This document shows, in pieces, positions 27,889-37,301 of a DNA stretch of 64,000 bases. A program made the position numbers and the translations under genes. The DNA is from Robertmurraya siralis (GTDB lineage: Bacteria > Bacillota > Bacilli > Bacillales > Cytobacillaceae): assembly GCF_005502275.1 (NCBI RefSeq), contig NZ_SWLZ01000013.1, positions 56,899 to 120,898 on the forward strand, written 5' to 3'. The number at the start of each line of letters is the position of its first letter. Within the stretch, counting starts at the first letter, position 1. Under the pieces are notes generated by a model. The model saw only the letters and a list, made by a program, of their open reading frames with translations, was not told the origin of the DNA and made no database searches.

Positions 27889-29285
27889 TTGGGATCACCT
27901 CGGTATGACTTTCGTTTCCCTACACTGTTGCTCTTTTTCTTCTTAGGGTAAGAGTGTTGTTTTTTATTTTCACTCTGGCCGCCGCCCTTTTTCAATTTCT
28001 TTTTTTGATTATCTGCTCCAGATGAAGTTTGACGATTCCGCTCTTGCTTTGCACGTTCTTTCTTTTTAGATGCAGTTTGTGAACGCCTGAAATTCTTACC
28101 CTCTTTTCCTACCTCTCCTTTTGTTTTTGTCTCATTTGTCGATTCTCTTCCCTTTTGTTTCTTTTGCTCTGTATTACCGATATTTTGCTTCGGAATGCGA
28201 ATATTCAATTCTGACTCAATTAAATCTAATGCTACGCGATCGGCTGATGAGTACAAGGTGATAGCCATTCCCTTCATTCCAGCTCTCCCTGTTCTCCCAA
28301 TACGATGAACATAGCTTTCACTATCTTGGGGAATGTCATAATTAAACACATGGGTGACACCTTCTACATCAAGTCCCCTTGCCGCCACATCAGTGGCAAC
28401 TAAGACTTGGATTTCTGCCTCCCGAAATCGTTTCATCACTTGTTCCCGTTTTGGCTGAGATAAATCCCCATGCAGCTCATCACAGGAAATGCCTTGTGCT
28501 TTCAGAACCCCGGCTAATTTACTCACCCTTCTCTTTGTTCGACAAAAGACAACGGCTAAAAATGGACGGTGCATTTCGAGCAGCTTGATTAATGTTCCCT
28601 GCTTTGCTCGATCCACCGTATGAATCGCAATTTGCTTAACGGTCGTGGCAGGCCCCTGAACCTTTTCAACCTGAATAAACAGCGGCCTGCACATATGCTT
28701 TTCAGATAACTTGCGGATTTCTTCTGGAATGGTTGCCGAAAATAATAATGTCTGCCTTGTTTTCGGAGTCTCATTTATAATTTCCTCAACTTCGTCAAGA
28801 AAACCAATGTGAAGCATTTGATCCGCCTCATCGAGAACAAGATAGGAGACCTTTGATAAAGTCAAAGTTTTGCGGCGAATATGATCCAATACTCTTCCAG
28901 GTGTTCCAACAATAATTTGCACATGATGTTGAAGTTTCTTTAATTGCTTTTCTACATCTTGTCCGCCATAAACAGACAAAACATCTATTCCATCAAGGTT
29001 CTCAACTAATTTCTTTGCTTCTTCAGTAATTTGTAAAGCCAGCTCTCTTGTTGGTGCAACAATCAACGCTTGAATATGTAAGGAATTCGGTTCAATATTA
29101 TCAATCATCGGCAATAGGAAAGCAAATGTTTTTCCTGTCCCTGTTTGTGCCTGTGCAATAACATCTCTTTTATCGATAATCGATGGGATTGCTTGCTCTT
29201 GAATTGGAGTTGGAACAACAATCCCATTGTCGCTCATTTTATCGACCAATTTTTGCGAAATACCTAACGCTGAAAAACTTTGCAT
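27885..29285 (-). CDS. DEAD-box ATP-dependent RNA helicase (CshA-like)
   Basis: Cold-shock/ribosome-assembly type RNA helicase, 466 residues. Q motif (FSALGISQKLVDKM, PTPIQEQAIP), Walker A AQTGTGKT, PTRELALQI, TPGRVLDH, DEAD in LVLDEADQML, SAT, RGLD and HRIGRTGRAG are all present. The last ~100 residues are a low-complexity Lys/Gln/Arg-rich tail, suited to RNA binding. There is no DbpA-type 23S rRNA-binding domain. Which of the Bacillus paralogues (CshA-E) it corresponds to cannot be fixed by eye. Confidence 0.93.
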   Translation of the reverse strand: MQSFSALGISQKLVDKMSDNGIVVPTPIQEQAIPSIIDKRDVIAQAQTGTGKTFAFLLPMIDNIEPNSLHIQALIVAPTRELALQITEEAKKLVENLDGIDVLSVYGGQDVEKQLKKLQHHVQIIVGTPGRVLDHIRRKTLTLSKVSYLVLDEADQMLHIGFLDEVEEIINETPKTRQTLLFSATIPEEIRKLSEKHMCRPLFIQVEKVQGPATTVKQIAIHTVDRAKQGTLIKLLEMHRPFLAVVFCRTKRRVSKLAGVLKAQGISCDELHGDLSQPKREQVMKRFREAEIQVLVATDVAARGLDVEGVTHVFNYDIPQDSESYVHRIGRTGRAGMKGMAITLYSSADRVALDLIESELNIRIPKQNIGNTEQKKQKGRESTNETKTKGEVGKEGKNFRRSQTASKKKERAKQERNRQTSSGADNQKKKLKKGGGQSENKKQHSYPKKKKSNSVGKRKSYRGDPK

Positions 29286-29360
29286 ATGTAAAAACCTGCT
29301 TTCTAATTTCCTATTCCTTGCTTATTTTGCCGTTTTTTTTGCAGAATGCAAGGTGGTCAG

Positions 29361-29390
29361 TAAAAAAGATTGGTATACAACAACCAATCT
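29361..29390 (-). terminator. Terminator after the DsbA-like gene
   Basis: On the minus strand AGATTGGT pairs with ACCAATCT around an 8-nt loop and is followed by six T (29361-29366 on the plus strand). It separates the FrnE-like gene from the helicase gene. Confidence 0.85.
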
Positions 29391-29403
29391 CTTTATGACA
29401 AAC

Positions 29404-30129
29404 TTATTCATTTTTAGCTGGGATACTGCAGCCGTCATCGCTGCAAGTAGTATCTTCTTCAGAGGATAAATCTTGAAACATCGGGGTCTTTGCTTCTTCC
29501 TCCCATACCTTCTGCAAAGCACTTTGGAATGTTTCAAATGGTTGAGCGCCGGAGATTGCATACTTCTGATTTATAATAAAATATGGCACACCCGTTATTT
29601 GATATTGTCTGGCAATCTCCTCTTCTACACGTACATCATGGCTAAAAGCCGACTCATCCTGTAAAACTTCAAGCGCTTCATCTCGTGTTATTCCTACTGA
29701 TTCTGCAATATCAGCCAATGTTTCGTAATCACTTAAATTTTTTGACTCGGTAAAATAGCCATAAAGAAGCTTTTCCGTAATTTCCTTATCTTTCCCCACT
29801 GTTTTAGCATATTTGGCCAAACGGTGTGCATCAAATGTATTAGTGGGTTTCATATCCTCAAAGTTAAATGTTAATCCTACTGTTGCAGCTTGTTCACCAA
29901 CACCAGCATTTGCTTGCTTCGCTTGGTCAATCGACATACCATATTTACTAGCGAGTGCTTCGTGAATGGTCATTTTCGAGTTTTTAGGAGCGTTGGGGTC
30001 AAGCTCAAAGCTTTTAAATTCAACTTCGATTTGTTCTTTGTGAGGAAATTGCTGGATTGCCTCTTCTAGCCGCCGTTTGCCAATATAACAAAATGGACAG
30101 ACAAAATCAGACCATACTTCAATTTTCAT
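29404..30129 (-). CDS. DsbA-family oxidoreductase, FrnE-like
   Basis: A 241-residue cytosolic thioredoxin-fold protein with active site CPFCYIG after the first strand (KIEVWSDFVCPFC), a helical insertion, and the cis-Pro loop ITGVPYFII. There is no signal peptide, which separates it from secreted DsbA; B. subtilis YwbO is a comparable protein. The C-terminal tail carries an extra CX4C pair (TCSDDGCS), as described for FrnE of Deinococcus radiodurans. A role in cytoplasmic disulfide chemistry or oxidative stress is inferred. Confidence 0.88.
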   Translation of the reverse strand: MKIEVWSDFVCPFCYIGKRRLEEAIQQFPHKEQIEVEFKSFELDPNAPKNSKMTIHEALASKYGMSIDQAKQANAGVGEQAATVGLTFNFEDMKPTNTFDAHRLAKYAKTVGKDKEITEKLLYGYFTESKNLSDYETLADIAESVGITRDEALEVLQDESAFSHDVRVEEEIARQYQITGVPYFIINQKYAISGAQPFETFQSALQKVWEEEAKTPMFQDLSSEEDTTCSDDGCSIPAKNE

Positions 30130-30154
30130 TATGTCACCTCTTCAATTCATTATT

Positions 30155-30919
30155 TTAAGCGTTTAAATTTGTCATTTTTAAAACAACTGGACAGTGGTCA
30201 CTTCCGAGTACCTGATGATGAATTTCAGCTTCTTCAATATGATGCTCCAATTGTTTAGAAACAATAAAATAATCAATTCTCCAGCCAATATTCCTTTCAC
30301 GAACCTTACTCATATAAGACCACCACGTATAAACATCGGTTTTTTCCGGATATAAATAGCGGAATGAGTCTACAAAGCCTGATTCAAGGAGCTTCGTCAT
30401 TTTCTCTCGTTCTTCATAAGTAAAGCCTGAATTTCCTATGTTTGATTTTGCGTTCTTCAAGTCGATTTCTGCATGAGCAACATTTAAATCACCGCAATAA
30501 ATGACTGGCTTTTTTGAATTTAACTCGAGAAGATACTCTCGAAGCTCTTCTTCCCATTGCAATCGATACTCGAAACGAGACAGATCCCTTTTTGAGTTTG
30601 GTGTATAAATATTGACCAAGTAAAAATCGGCGAATTCCAAGATAATGCTTCTACCCTCTGCCTCCGTTTCCTTATCTCCAATGCCGTAGCGAACAGAAAG
30701 AGGTTTTTTTCTCGTAAAAACAGCCGTGCCTGAGTATCCTTTTCTTTCTGCATAATTCCAGTACTGCTCATATCCATCTAACTGCAAATCAATTTGGCCC
30801 TCTTGTAGCTTCGATTCCTGTATACAAAATATATCAGCATCGGCCTCGTGAAAATAATCTAGAAAACCCTTTTTCACACAGGCACGAATTCCATTTACGT
30901 TCCATGAAACAAATTTCAT
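30155..30919 (-). CDS. exoA: Exodeoxyribonuclease III / AP endonuclease
   Basis: Base-excision repair enzyme (ExoA in B. subtilis), 254 residues. Motifs: SWNVNGIRA, CIQESKL (metal Glu), VNIYTPNSKRD, YCGDLNVAH (catalytic Asp-Asn) and LGSDHCPVVL (Asp-His). ATG 30919 is selected because CAAGGAGA lies about 8 nt upstream and the family begins MKFVSWNVNG; a longer frame from 30976 has no site. It lies 25 nt upstream of the FrnE-like gene, suggesting cotranscription of two stress-protection genes. Confidence 0.95.
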   Translation of the reverse strand: MKFVSWNVNGIRACVKKGFLDYFHEADADIFCIQESKLQEGQIDLQLDGYEQYWNYAERKGYSGTAVFTRKKPLSVRYGIGDKETEAEGRSIILEFADFYLVNIYTPNSKRDLSRFEYRLQWEEELREYLLELNSKKPVIYCGDLNVAHAEIDLKNAKSNIGNSGFTYEEREKMTKLLESGFVDSFRYLYPEKTDVYTWWSYMSKVRERNIGWRIDYFIVSKQLEHHIEEAEIHHQVLGSDHCPVVLKMTNLNA

Positions 30920-31121
30920 TGAATATTCTCCTTGCTTAGCTTTTGATGTCGTCCAAATAAAGCATTCTAGTTCCATTCGGAATAATTCTACTATACTATG
31001 AAAGAAACCGTTTATCGAGTAATTAAGACTAAGCGATTGTCATTAAATATCAGTTTCGCTTTTAATTTTATAAATTTTGACTAAACTGAAATACTATCAA
31101 GATCCGTGAAGGAGGGGTAGC

Positions 31122-32231
31122 ATGAGACGTTTTCTTTTTATGATAGTCGTTGTTTTTTTGATCGTGATTGGCGCTTCATATTTGGAAGAAGGAACTAAAA
31201 CGGAGGCGAAGGTAAATTTTCAGACGTTCATTGAAAATGGAGAATTACAAAATATAGCCACCTCTGTCATCTCAACCTTTCAATCCATTTTCGAGACAAT
31301 TAAAGAGACGATCAATGGCTCGCCTGAAATTAAGGACCAAAATAGTGTGGCACAACCAGAGTTAACTGCTCCATCTCAGCAAACCTTTTCCATCCATAAC
31401 ATCCAAATTGGCGAACAAAAGGCTAAAGTAGAAAAAATACTTGGAGCTCCACAAAGAAGCTCCGTTAATGAATACGGCCGCAAATGGCATACCTATCATC
31501 AAAACTATCAAAACTATGTGCAAGTGATGTATAACGACGCAGGCGAAGTCGTTGGTCTTTATACGAATCAAGATTTAATCGCATCTACAAAAAATATCAA
31601 GCTAGAAACAGTTAGAGAACAAGTTATTCAAGAGCTCGGTACCCCCTTAACGAGAATTCAAAAAGGTTTTGTCTACTATCAGCTTGAAAAGGATGCGGAT
31701 TATGATGTTTTTTTAATAGACGAGAGTTATATCACGATTTTTTATGATAAACATGAAGGCAATTCATTAACTGCAATCCAAATTATTCATAAAGATATGG
31801 AAGAAAAGAAAAAGAATTTCTATGCCACAGCCACTGATTTACTAAGAGAAGGTTTTGAATGGCAAATGTTTGATTTGACAAATGCAACGAGGGTACAGCA
31901 TCGTTTAGGGATTCTTACATGGGATGAGCGCGTTCGTGAGACAGCGAGAAAGCACAGCACCGATATGGCTAAAAACGCCTATTTTGACCATACGAATCTG
32001 CAAGGGCAATCCCCTTTTGACCGAATGCTCGCTGATCAAATCACCTTCTCAGTTGCCGGAGAAAATTTGGCATATGGACAATTTAGTAGCATTTTCGCCC
32101 ATGAAGGTTTGATGAATTCTTTAGGACACCGGAAAAATATATTGAAAGCTGAATTTAATCATTTAGGTGTTGGTGTTGCTTTCAACAAAGAATCACATCC
32201 ATACTATACACAAAATTATTTTTCAAAATGA
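31122..32231 (+). CDS. Secreted CAP/SCP-domain protein (YlbC-like)
   Basis: A 369-residue exported protein. The N-terminal hydrophobic segment (MIVVVFLIVIGASYL) is a signal peptide or anchor. Residues ~95-230 form a CAP-associated domain with two repeats (IQIGEQKAKVEKILGAPQ and KLETVREQVIQELGTPL), and ~240-369 form the CAP domain with HSTDMAKNAYFDH, GENLAYG and GHRKNIL, including the conserved His/Glu cluster. It resembles B. subtilis YlbC. The start ATG 31122 has AAGGAGGGG 5 nt upstream. It is divergent from exoA. Confidence 0.88.
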   Translation: MRRFLFMIVVVFLIVIGASYLEEGTKTEAKVNFQTFIENGELQNIATSVISTFQSIFETIKETINGSPEIKDQNSVAQPELTAPSQQTFSIHNIQIGEQKAKVEKILGAPQRSSVNEYGRKWHTYHQNYQNYVQVMYNDAGEVVGLYTNQDLIASTKNIKLETVREQVIQELGTPLTRIQKGFVYYQLEKDADYDVFLIDESYITIFYDKHEGNSLTAIQIIHKDMEEKKKNFYATATDLLREGFEWQMFDLTNATRVQHRLGILTWDERVRETARKHSTDMAKNAYFDHTNLQGQSPFDRMLADQITFSVAGENLAYGQFSSIFAHEGLMNSLGHRKNILKAEFNHLGVGVAFNKESHPYYTQNYFSK

Positions 32232-32582
32232 AAACAACTACTTATTTTCGATTGTGAGGATGGTTCTTTCAGTCCATGCAACTTCCTCTAAAAGTGTGAA
32301 AGTTTGCATATAATGGCATGTAAGGACTATGCATTTCTGCAAAAGCACTTGCAGAACCCGTCATAATAATTAACGTTCGAATTCTGTACAGATTACCAAG
32401 AAGCTCCCTTCCTTCGTTTTAAAAACTATTCAACACCAATGAAAACTTCAGCTTGCGAGAAAAAACCTATTCTTCTTGTATTAACAGTTCTGATTGATTC
32501 AAAAGCGAGAGGCGTTAACCTACATGAGCTAAAAGCAAAGTTATCAAGTAAGTGAATGAACTCGTGTAGCCAAAATCAAAGC

Positions 32583-32609
32583 CACCAGTGTTAATGGTGT
32601 TTTTTTTTC
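32583..32609 (+). terminator. Rho-independent terminator without an assigned gene
   Basis: CACCA pairs with TGGTG around a 7-nt loop and is followed by about nine T. It is over 350 bp from the CAP gene stop, so it may end either a long 3' untranslated region or a small RNA. Confidence 0.65.
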
Positions 32610-32614
32610 TTGGG

Positions 32615-32806
32615 TGTGTTTTTATGAACCTTCATGATGCGGACACGGTTTTCTTTTTCACTCCCGGCTGTGTCCTCATGGACCCTTCATACGGACATCA
32701 TTTTGCTTTTTCCGCTTGAGTTTGTCCTCATGACACCTTCATGCGGACACAAATTCCCTATTCACGCCCGACTGTGTCCTCATAAACCCCTTCATGAGCA
32801 GGGACA
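32615..32806. repeat. Four-copy tandem hairpin array, 52-bp period
   Basis: Units at 32619-32645, 32671-32697, 32723-32749 and 32775-32806 start exactly 52 bp apart. Each is an imperfect palindrome. The best is TGTCC-t-CATGA-cacct-TCATG-c-GGACA in unit 3. Units 1 and 4 are more degenerate. The spacers are also alike (for example a pyrimidine-rich stretch followed by C/TGCCCG/ACTG or CCCGGCTG). Confidence 0.85.
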
Positions 32807-32902
32807 TGAATTTGATTTCGAAAAGGAAGTTTTCTAAACTATAAAAAATCAAACAGCAAAGGGTTTTTACCTTTGCTGTTTGAATGTGGACTATTGCTAA
32901 AC

Positions 32903-33790
32903 CTAATATACCCTCTTCACCTCCACGTTGCACAGTTTCTCTAATGGTTTGATAACTGCGGACATATCTTCATTTCCAAAACCTTCTGCTATCGCTCTAT
33001 GAAAACCAGTTTCTGCAAGCTCGCCAAGTTTATCGCCAATTCCAGCTTGGGTAAAAAGTTGATTAGCAAGCTTGACATCTTTATGAACATATTTGACAGC
33101 ACCACCTGGTTGAAATTGCCTATCAAGTACATAATGTTTCATATGCCGTTCCAACATACGACTAGTGCCATAGCTTGCAGTTAGCAAATGAACGAGCTGC
33201 TCCGGGTCCAATCCAAAGGATGCTCCTGCGACCATTGCTTCTGAGGCAGCAACAGAGTGAACAGCCACAAGGTATTGATTTATTAGTTTGGCAGCACTTC
33301 CTGAGCCGGATTCGCCCAAATATTCAATCGTTTCTGCAAATAATTTTAGCAGTGGCAGTACTTTTACAAATGCTTCTTGCTCTCCACCAACCATAATTGT
33401 TAAAGTGCGCTGCTCGACTCCCTCTGGACCACCGCTAACCGGTGCATCCAAATAAGAGATTCCATTTTCCTTCGCTTGCGTATAGATCCGTTGGCTCGTC
33501 TTAACCCCGACTGTAGAAAAATCAATGCAAACCGTCCCTGTTCGTGCATAAGGGAGAACAGTATTCTGAAATATGTGCTCACAATCTTCTGGCATCGAAA
33601 GACAACTGCATATAATTTCACATTCCTTAGACAGGGACGCGATATCATTCGCTCGTTGGGCACCTAAAGCCACAAGGTTTTCTGTTTTTGTCACTGTACG
33701 ATTATAGACAACTAGCTGATTGCCACCCTCAAGCATTTTTTTAGCAATTCGAGAGCCCATCACACCCAATCCAATAAAGCCGATTTTCAT
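32903..33790 (-). CDS. 2-hydroxy-3-oxopropionate (tartronate semialdehyde) reductase, HIBADH family
   Basis: An NAD(P)-dependent beta-hydroxyacid dehydrogenase, 295 residues. Rossmann loop FIGLGVMGSRIAKKML, substrate motif DAPVSGGPEGVEQRTL, and the catalytic Lys in GSAAKLINQYL are clear. It starts 10 nt after the hydroxypyruvate isomerase gene. Together they would convert hydroxypyruvate to tartronate semialdehyde and then D-glycerate. Related family members act on 3-hydroxyisobutyrate, so the substrate is inferred mainly from the neighbour. Confidence 0.85.
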   Translation of the reverse strand: MKIGFIGLGVMGSRIAKKMLEGGNQLVVYNRTVTKTENLVALGAQRANDIASLSKECEIICSCLSMPEDCEHIFQNTVLPYARTGTVCIDFSTVGVKTSQRIYTQAKENGISYLDAPVSGGPEGVEQRTLTIMVGGEQEAFVKVLPLLKLFAETIEYLGESGSGSAAKLINQYLVAVHSVAASEAMVAGASFGLDPEQLVHLLTASYGTSRMLERHMKHYVLDRQFQPGGAVKYVHKDVKLANQLFTQAGIGDKLGELAETGFHRAIAEGFGNEDMSAVIKPLEKLCNVEVKRVY

Positions 33791-33800
33791 TGTCTCTCTC

Positions 33801-34574
33801 CTATCTCCAACTAGTTAGCCAAGTGAAGCTAGCCTCACTTGTCGTTTCTGGGGTATATTCAAGGCCGATAAATCCATCATAGCCACTTGCCTGAATCGTT
33901 CGAAAAATATTGCTGTAATTGATTTCCCCTGTCCCAGGTTCATGCCTCCTAGGACAATCAGCGACCTGAATATGAGCGATGCAATCTATATTATTTTGAA
34001 AGTTAACAATTAAATTTCCTTGCATTCGTTGAATATGATAAAAATCAAATTGAAGTTTAACATTCGGCATATTGATTTCTTTCAAAATAGCAAGTGCATC
34101 ATCCAAAGACGATAGAAAATATCCTCTCATATCATGTGAATTAATCGGTTCAATTAAAAGCGTCATTCCGTAGGAAGACATTTTCTTTGCCGCATATGTA
34201 ATATTGTTTATATAATTCATTCTTGTTTCTTCAATTGACTGATTTACAGGAATAATCCCAGCCATGCAATGTAATTGTTTCACCTTCAATCTTTTCGCAT
34301 AGGTAATTGAGCGCTCTACCGATTCTTCAAATTCATCAAATCTATTTTTATCTACAGCAAGCCCCCGATCGCCAGATTCCCAGTTCCCAGGAGGACAATT
34401 CATTAAGGTCATCACAAGATTATTTTTAGCCAGCCTCTCCTCAAGCTCATTCAATCCATAACGATAAGGAAACTGACATTCTATATAGTGAAAACCTGCT
34501 TTTCTTGCCTTTTCAAAACGAGAGAGAAAAGGAACTTCTGTGAAGATCGTCGAGATATTTACTGAAAAACGCAA
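33801..34574 (-). CDS. hyi: Hydroxypyruvate isomerase family protein
   Basis: A TIM-barrel sugar isomerase-like protein of 257 residues. Characteristic segments are FHYIECQFPYRY, LMNCPPGNW, DRGLAVDKNR, LLIEPINSHDMRGYFL (metal Glu), LQFDFYHIQRMQGNL and HIQVADCPRRHEPGTGEINY. These match the Hyi family, which interconverts hydroxypyruvate and tartronate semialdehyde. The start is TTG 34574 with GGGAGGAG 8 nt upstream. It is cotranscribed with the reductase; no glyoxylate carboligase gene is nearby. Confidence 0.88.
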   Translation of the reverse strand: MRFSVNISTIFTEVPFLSRFEKARKAGFHYIECQFPYRYGLNELEERLAKNNLVMTLMNCPPGNWESGDRGLAVDKNRFDEFEESVERSITYAKRLKVKQLHCMAGIIPVNQSIEETRMNYINNITYAAKKMSSYGMTLLIEPINSHDMRGYFLSSLDDALAILKEINMPNVKLQFDFYHIQRMQGNLIVNFQNNIDCIAHIQVADCPRRHEPGTGEINYSNIFRTIQASGYDGFIGLEYTPETTSEASFTWLTSWR

Positions 34575-34702
34575 ACTTAACTCCTCCCAAAGTGAATGAC
34601 TTATTCTTTACTTTCTACATTTATCGAAAAAAACCTTGTTTAATTTTAAGACTTCTGCAAAAAAAACAATAGAACTGCTCCTTCACAGCCCTGAGTTCCC
34701 AT

Positions 34703-36031
34703 TTATTGGTTTGCAATCACTTCGAGAAGTCGATCCTCTACTTGTTTACCTTTACGTTCATCCAATAAATTATTCATTAAAATCGAAAAGACAAGTAACT
34801 CACCACTTGCCGATTTCACATAACCGGAGATCGCCGTAACGGTTGTTAACGTCCCTGTTTTAGCATGAACCTGCATGCCAGCCATTCGATCGCGCAGCGT
34901 ACCGCCCACTATTTTTGATTTTTTCCCCGCGATCGGCAAAGACTCATAGTAGGATGAGAACCATCGCTCTTTTTGGATATTAAATAAAAGCTTGGTAAAT
35001 TCATTTGCCGTGACGAGATTAATATGAGAAATACCAGAGCCATCACGGATTACCAATGTGTCCGTATTGACACCGAACTTCTCTAACTCTTCATTGATTA
35101 CCCTCAGCCCTCCTTTCCAACTTCCTTGACCTTTTCTCTGTTTACCCATTTCTTTAAGCAATACTTCTGCATGAACATTATTGGAAAGTTTCATGAATGT
35201 CACTAATAATTGTGATAATGGAATAGACTGATGGCTTGCGACTAAATTTCCAGACGTATACCGACCTCTTTCAACATTTCCAGTAAGGCTAATGCCTTCA
35301 GCAGCCAACGCTTGCTGAAACAAATCTAGTGCATATCCAGTTGGCTCCCAAACAGCGATGCACTCTCTTTTTGTTGGCGGAGCAATTGGTAACATCCCTT
35401 CTAAAACTATCGTGTTGCTACCATGCTTTCTTTTTATGCGAAATTCAGCCTTGCTCTCTGGTGAAACAGTCAATAGTTGATTCACGATGTTCACATACTG
35501 TGTCTTTGGTATTAGCGAGATTTTTGCTTGATCCCCAATATTTTTCCCCGGAGAAGCTTCCACAATGAGCGCCCCAGTGTCATAATCAGTGTCAGTTGAA
35601 GTAGTTAAGGCAGAAACTTGAGCTCCATAATAACGTTCTTCATCCGTCCAAATCATATCTTGAGATAGGCGGATATCATCATACCAGCTATCATCGCCAA
35701 AAAGACTACCATCAATTTTTTTAATCCCTTTTTCCTTTAGCTGTCTAGCTAATTCTTGAAAATTCTCTTTCCTTAAGGTCGGATCTCCTTTGCCGATTAA
35801 ATATACATCTCCCTTTAAAGTATTTCCTATCAACACCCCATCTGTCCGTACTTCTGTTTTAAATCTATGTTTTTCCCCCAACACGGAAAGTGCCACTGCT
35901 GCCGTAATTAGCTTCATGTTTGAGGCAGGCTTTAACCGCGTATCTCCATTAAATTGATATTTCACTTCCCCAGTACTGCCTGAACGGACACTTATTCCCA
36001 CAACCGCCCCTTTTAAAACATAAAGTACCAC
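34703..36031 (-). pseudogene. dacC: D-alanyl-D-alanine carboxypeptidase (DacC/PBP4a type), 5'-truncated
   Basis: A peptidase S13 penicillin-binding protein. The active-site motifs are intact: SxxK in RLKPASNMKLI, SxN in MKLSNNVHAE and KTG in VHAKTGTLT. The remaining 442 codons align with B. subtilis DacC from about its residue 50 to the end. The signal peptide and about 48 N-terminal residues are missing. An in-frame TAA stands directly before the first GTG, there is no ribosome site, and no frame in the 280 bp upstream encodes a leader. Without export the enzyme could not reach peptidoglycan, so it is probably a pseudogene. Confidence 0.8.
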
Positions 36032-36203
36032 TTAAGTTTTTTGGTAAAAAAGGAAACGTTAGAAAAAATCAGTTGAAAACAGGGAACAAAACGGTTTTTT
36101 CTGGGTTTCTGAGCTTTTTTGCGTTCATTATAATTAACGATGATTTCGTCTGATTTTCAAATTGAGAAAAAGGACAGTCAATGGTTGCCCTACAAATAAA
36201 AGC

Positions 36204-36247
36204 AAAAAAACCCCGTAAACGTCAGATTGTGACTAACATTTACGGGG
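36204..36247 (-). terminator. Terminator of the YitT-family gene
   Basis: On the minus strand CCCCGTAAA pairs with TTTACGGGG around a ~19-nt loop, followed by seven T. It isolates the truncated dacC from the YitT gene. Confidence 0.85.
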
Positions 36248-36318
36248 CAGTTCAGAAAAACAATTTCATTTTTCCTTTGCTTTTTTGTATGAAATCTTTA
36301 CAAACTACGGCTGCATCG

Positions 36319-37185
36319 TTAATGAATGGCTGATTTGAATTTGCCACCATGGGCCTCGTGTGTATCCATAATGGTGATAAATGCGTTCGGATCAATATCC
36401 AATATCATGCTTTTTAATTTTGCAACTTCCAATCTGGTTACGACAACATAAATAACTTCCTTTTCTTTGTCGTGATAACCACCTTTTCCATAAAGTCTTG
36501 TAACACCGCGGCCAAGTCTTTGATTAATTGTTTGCGACAATTCCTCAAATTCGTCTGAAACAATAATCGCTGCTTTCGTTTCATTAAGAATTCCTTGCGA
36601 GACTCCGTCAATCGCTTTGGAAGCAATATAATAAGTTAGAATAGAATACATCGCTTGTTCCCAGCCAAGAACAAAGCCTGCCCATCCAAAAATAAAAACA
36701 TTAATAAACATGACAAACTCACCAACTGAAAATGGGAGTTTTTTTGTAAGTAAAATTCCTAATATTTCTGTTCCGTCGAGGGCGCCCCCTGCTCTAACAA
36801 CGATTCCAACACCCGCTCCTAAAAGTAAACCACCAAATACAGTAGCCAGCAATGGAACAGTGGTAAATGCTTCAATATGATGCAGTAATTGTTCAAATAT
36901 GGAGAGAGAAATAATTCCTACTAACGACGAAATAAAGAAGCTCTTGCCAATATATTTATAACCTGCGTATAAAAATGGCAAGTTAATAATTAAAATTAAA
37001 ATTCCAAAATTAATCCCTGTTAAATAATTGGTTAATATGGATACCCCAATTACGCCACCATCAATGATTTTATTGGGTACTAAAAATAATTCTATCGACA
37101 TCGCTGCCATTGCCGCCCCAATTATAATCATGATATAACGCAATATGAGGCGTTTCACCCCTGTTTTCTTATGTACTTTTCCCAA
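36319..37185 (-). CDS. YitT family membrane protein (DUF161 + DUF2179)
   Basis: A 288-residue protein with five to six transmembrane segments in the first ~190 residues ([57 protein letters not shown]) and a C-terminal cytosolic DUF2179 domain ([36 protein letters not shown]). The family is widespread in Bacillus (YitT, YvjA, YpjC); its substrate is unknown. The start is TTG 37185 with GAGGGTG upstream. Confidence 0.9.
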   Translation of the reverse strand: MGKVHKKTGVKRLILRYIMIIIGAAMAAMSIELFLVPNKIIDGGVIGVSILTNYLTGINFGILILIINLPFLYAGYKYIGKSFFISSLVGIISLSIFEQLLHHIEAFTTVPLLATVFGGLLLGAGVGIVVRAGGALDGTEILGILLTKKLPFSVGEFVMFINVFIFGWAGFVLGWEQAMYSILTYYIASKAIDGVSQGILNETKAAIIVSDEFEELSQTINQRLGRGVTRLYGKGGYHDKEKEVIYVVVTRLEVAKLKSMILDIDPNAFITIMDTHEAHGGKFKSAIH

Positions 37186-37301
37186 ATGCTAACACCCTCT
37201 ATGTATTAATTTCTATCGATTCTTCTAAAAAATCGAATAAACTTATTTTCTTACAAAGAGGAAAATTATTCAACTTTGAAGCCTTTAATTTGAACTCCTT
37301 T

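Larger units (their letters stand above)
32232..32902. other. 670-bp gene-free region with terminator and hairpin array
   Basis: After the CAP gene there is no convincing gene. A weak 38-codon frame at 32439-32555 (plus strand) has no ribosome site, although the same frame is open from 32370; it could be a gene remnant. It is followed by a rho-independent terminator (32583-32609), which hints at a short transcript, and then by the four-unit hairpin array. Confidence 0.5.

Noticed and set aside
32439..32555. 38-codon plus-strand frame before an orphan terminator
   Set aside because: No ribosome site and no family resemblance, although the frame is open further upstream.
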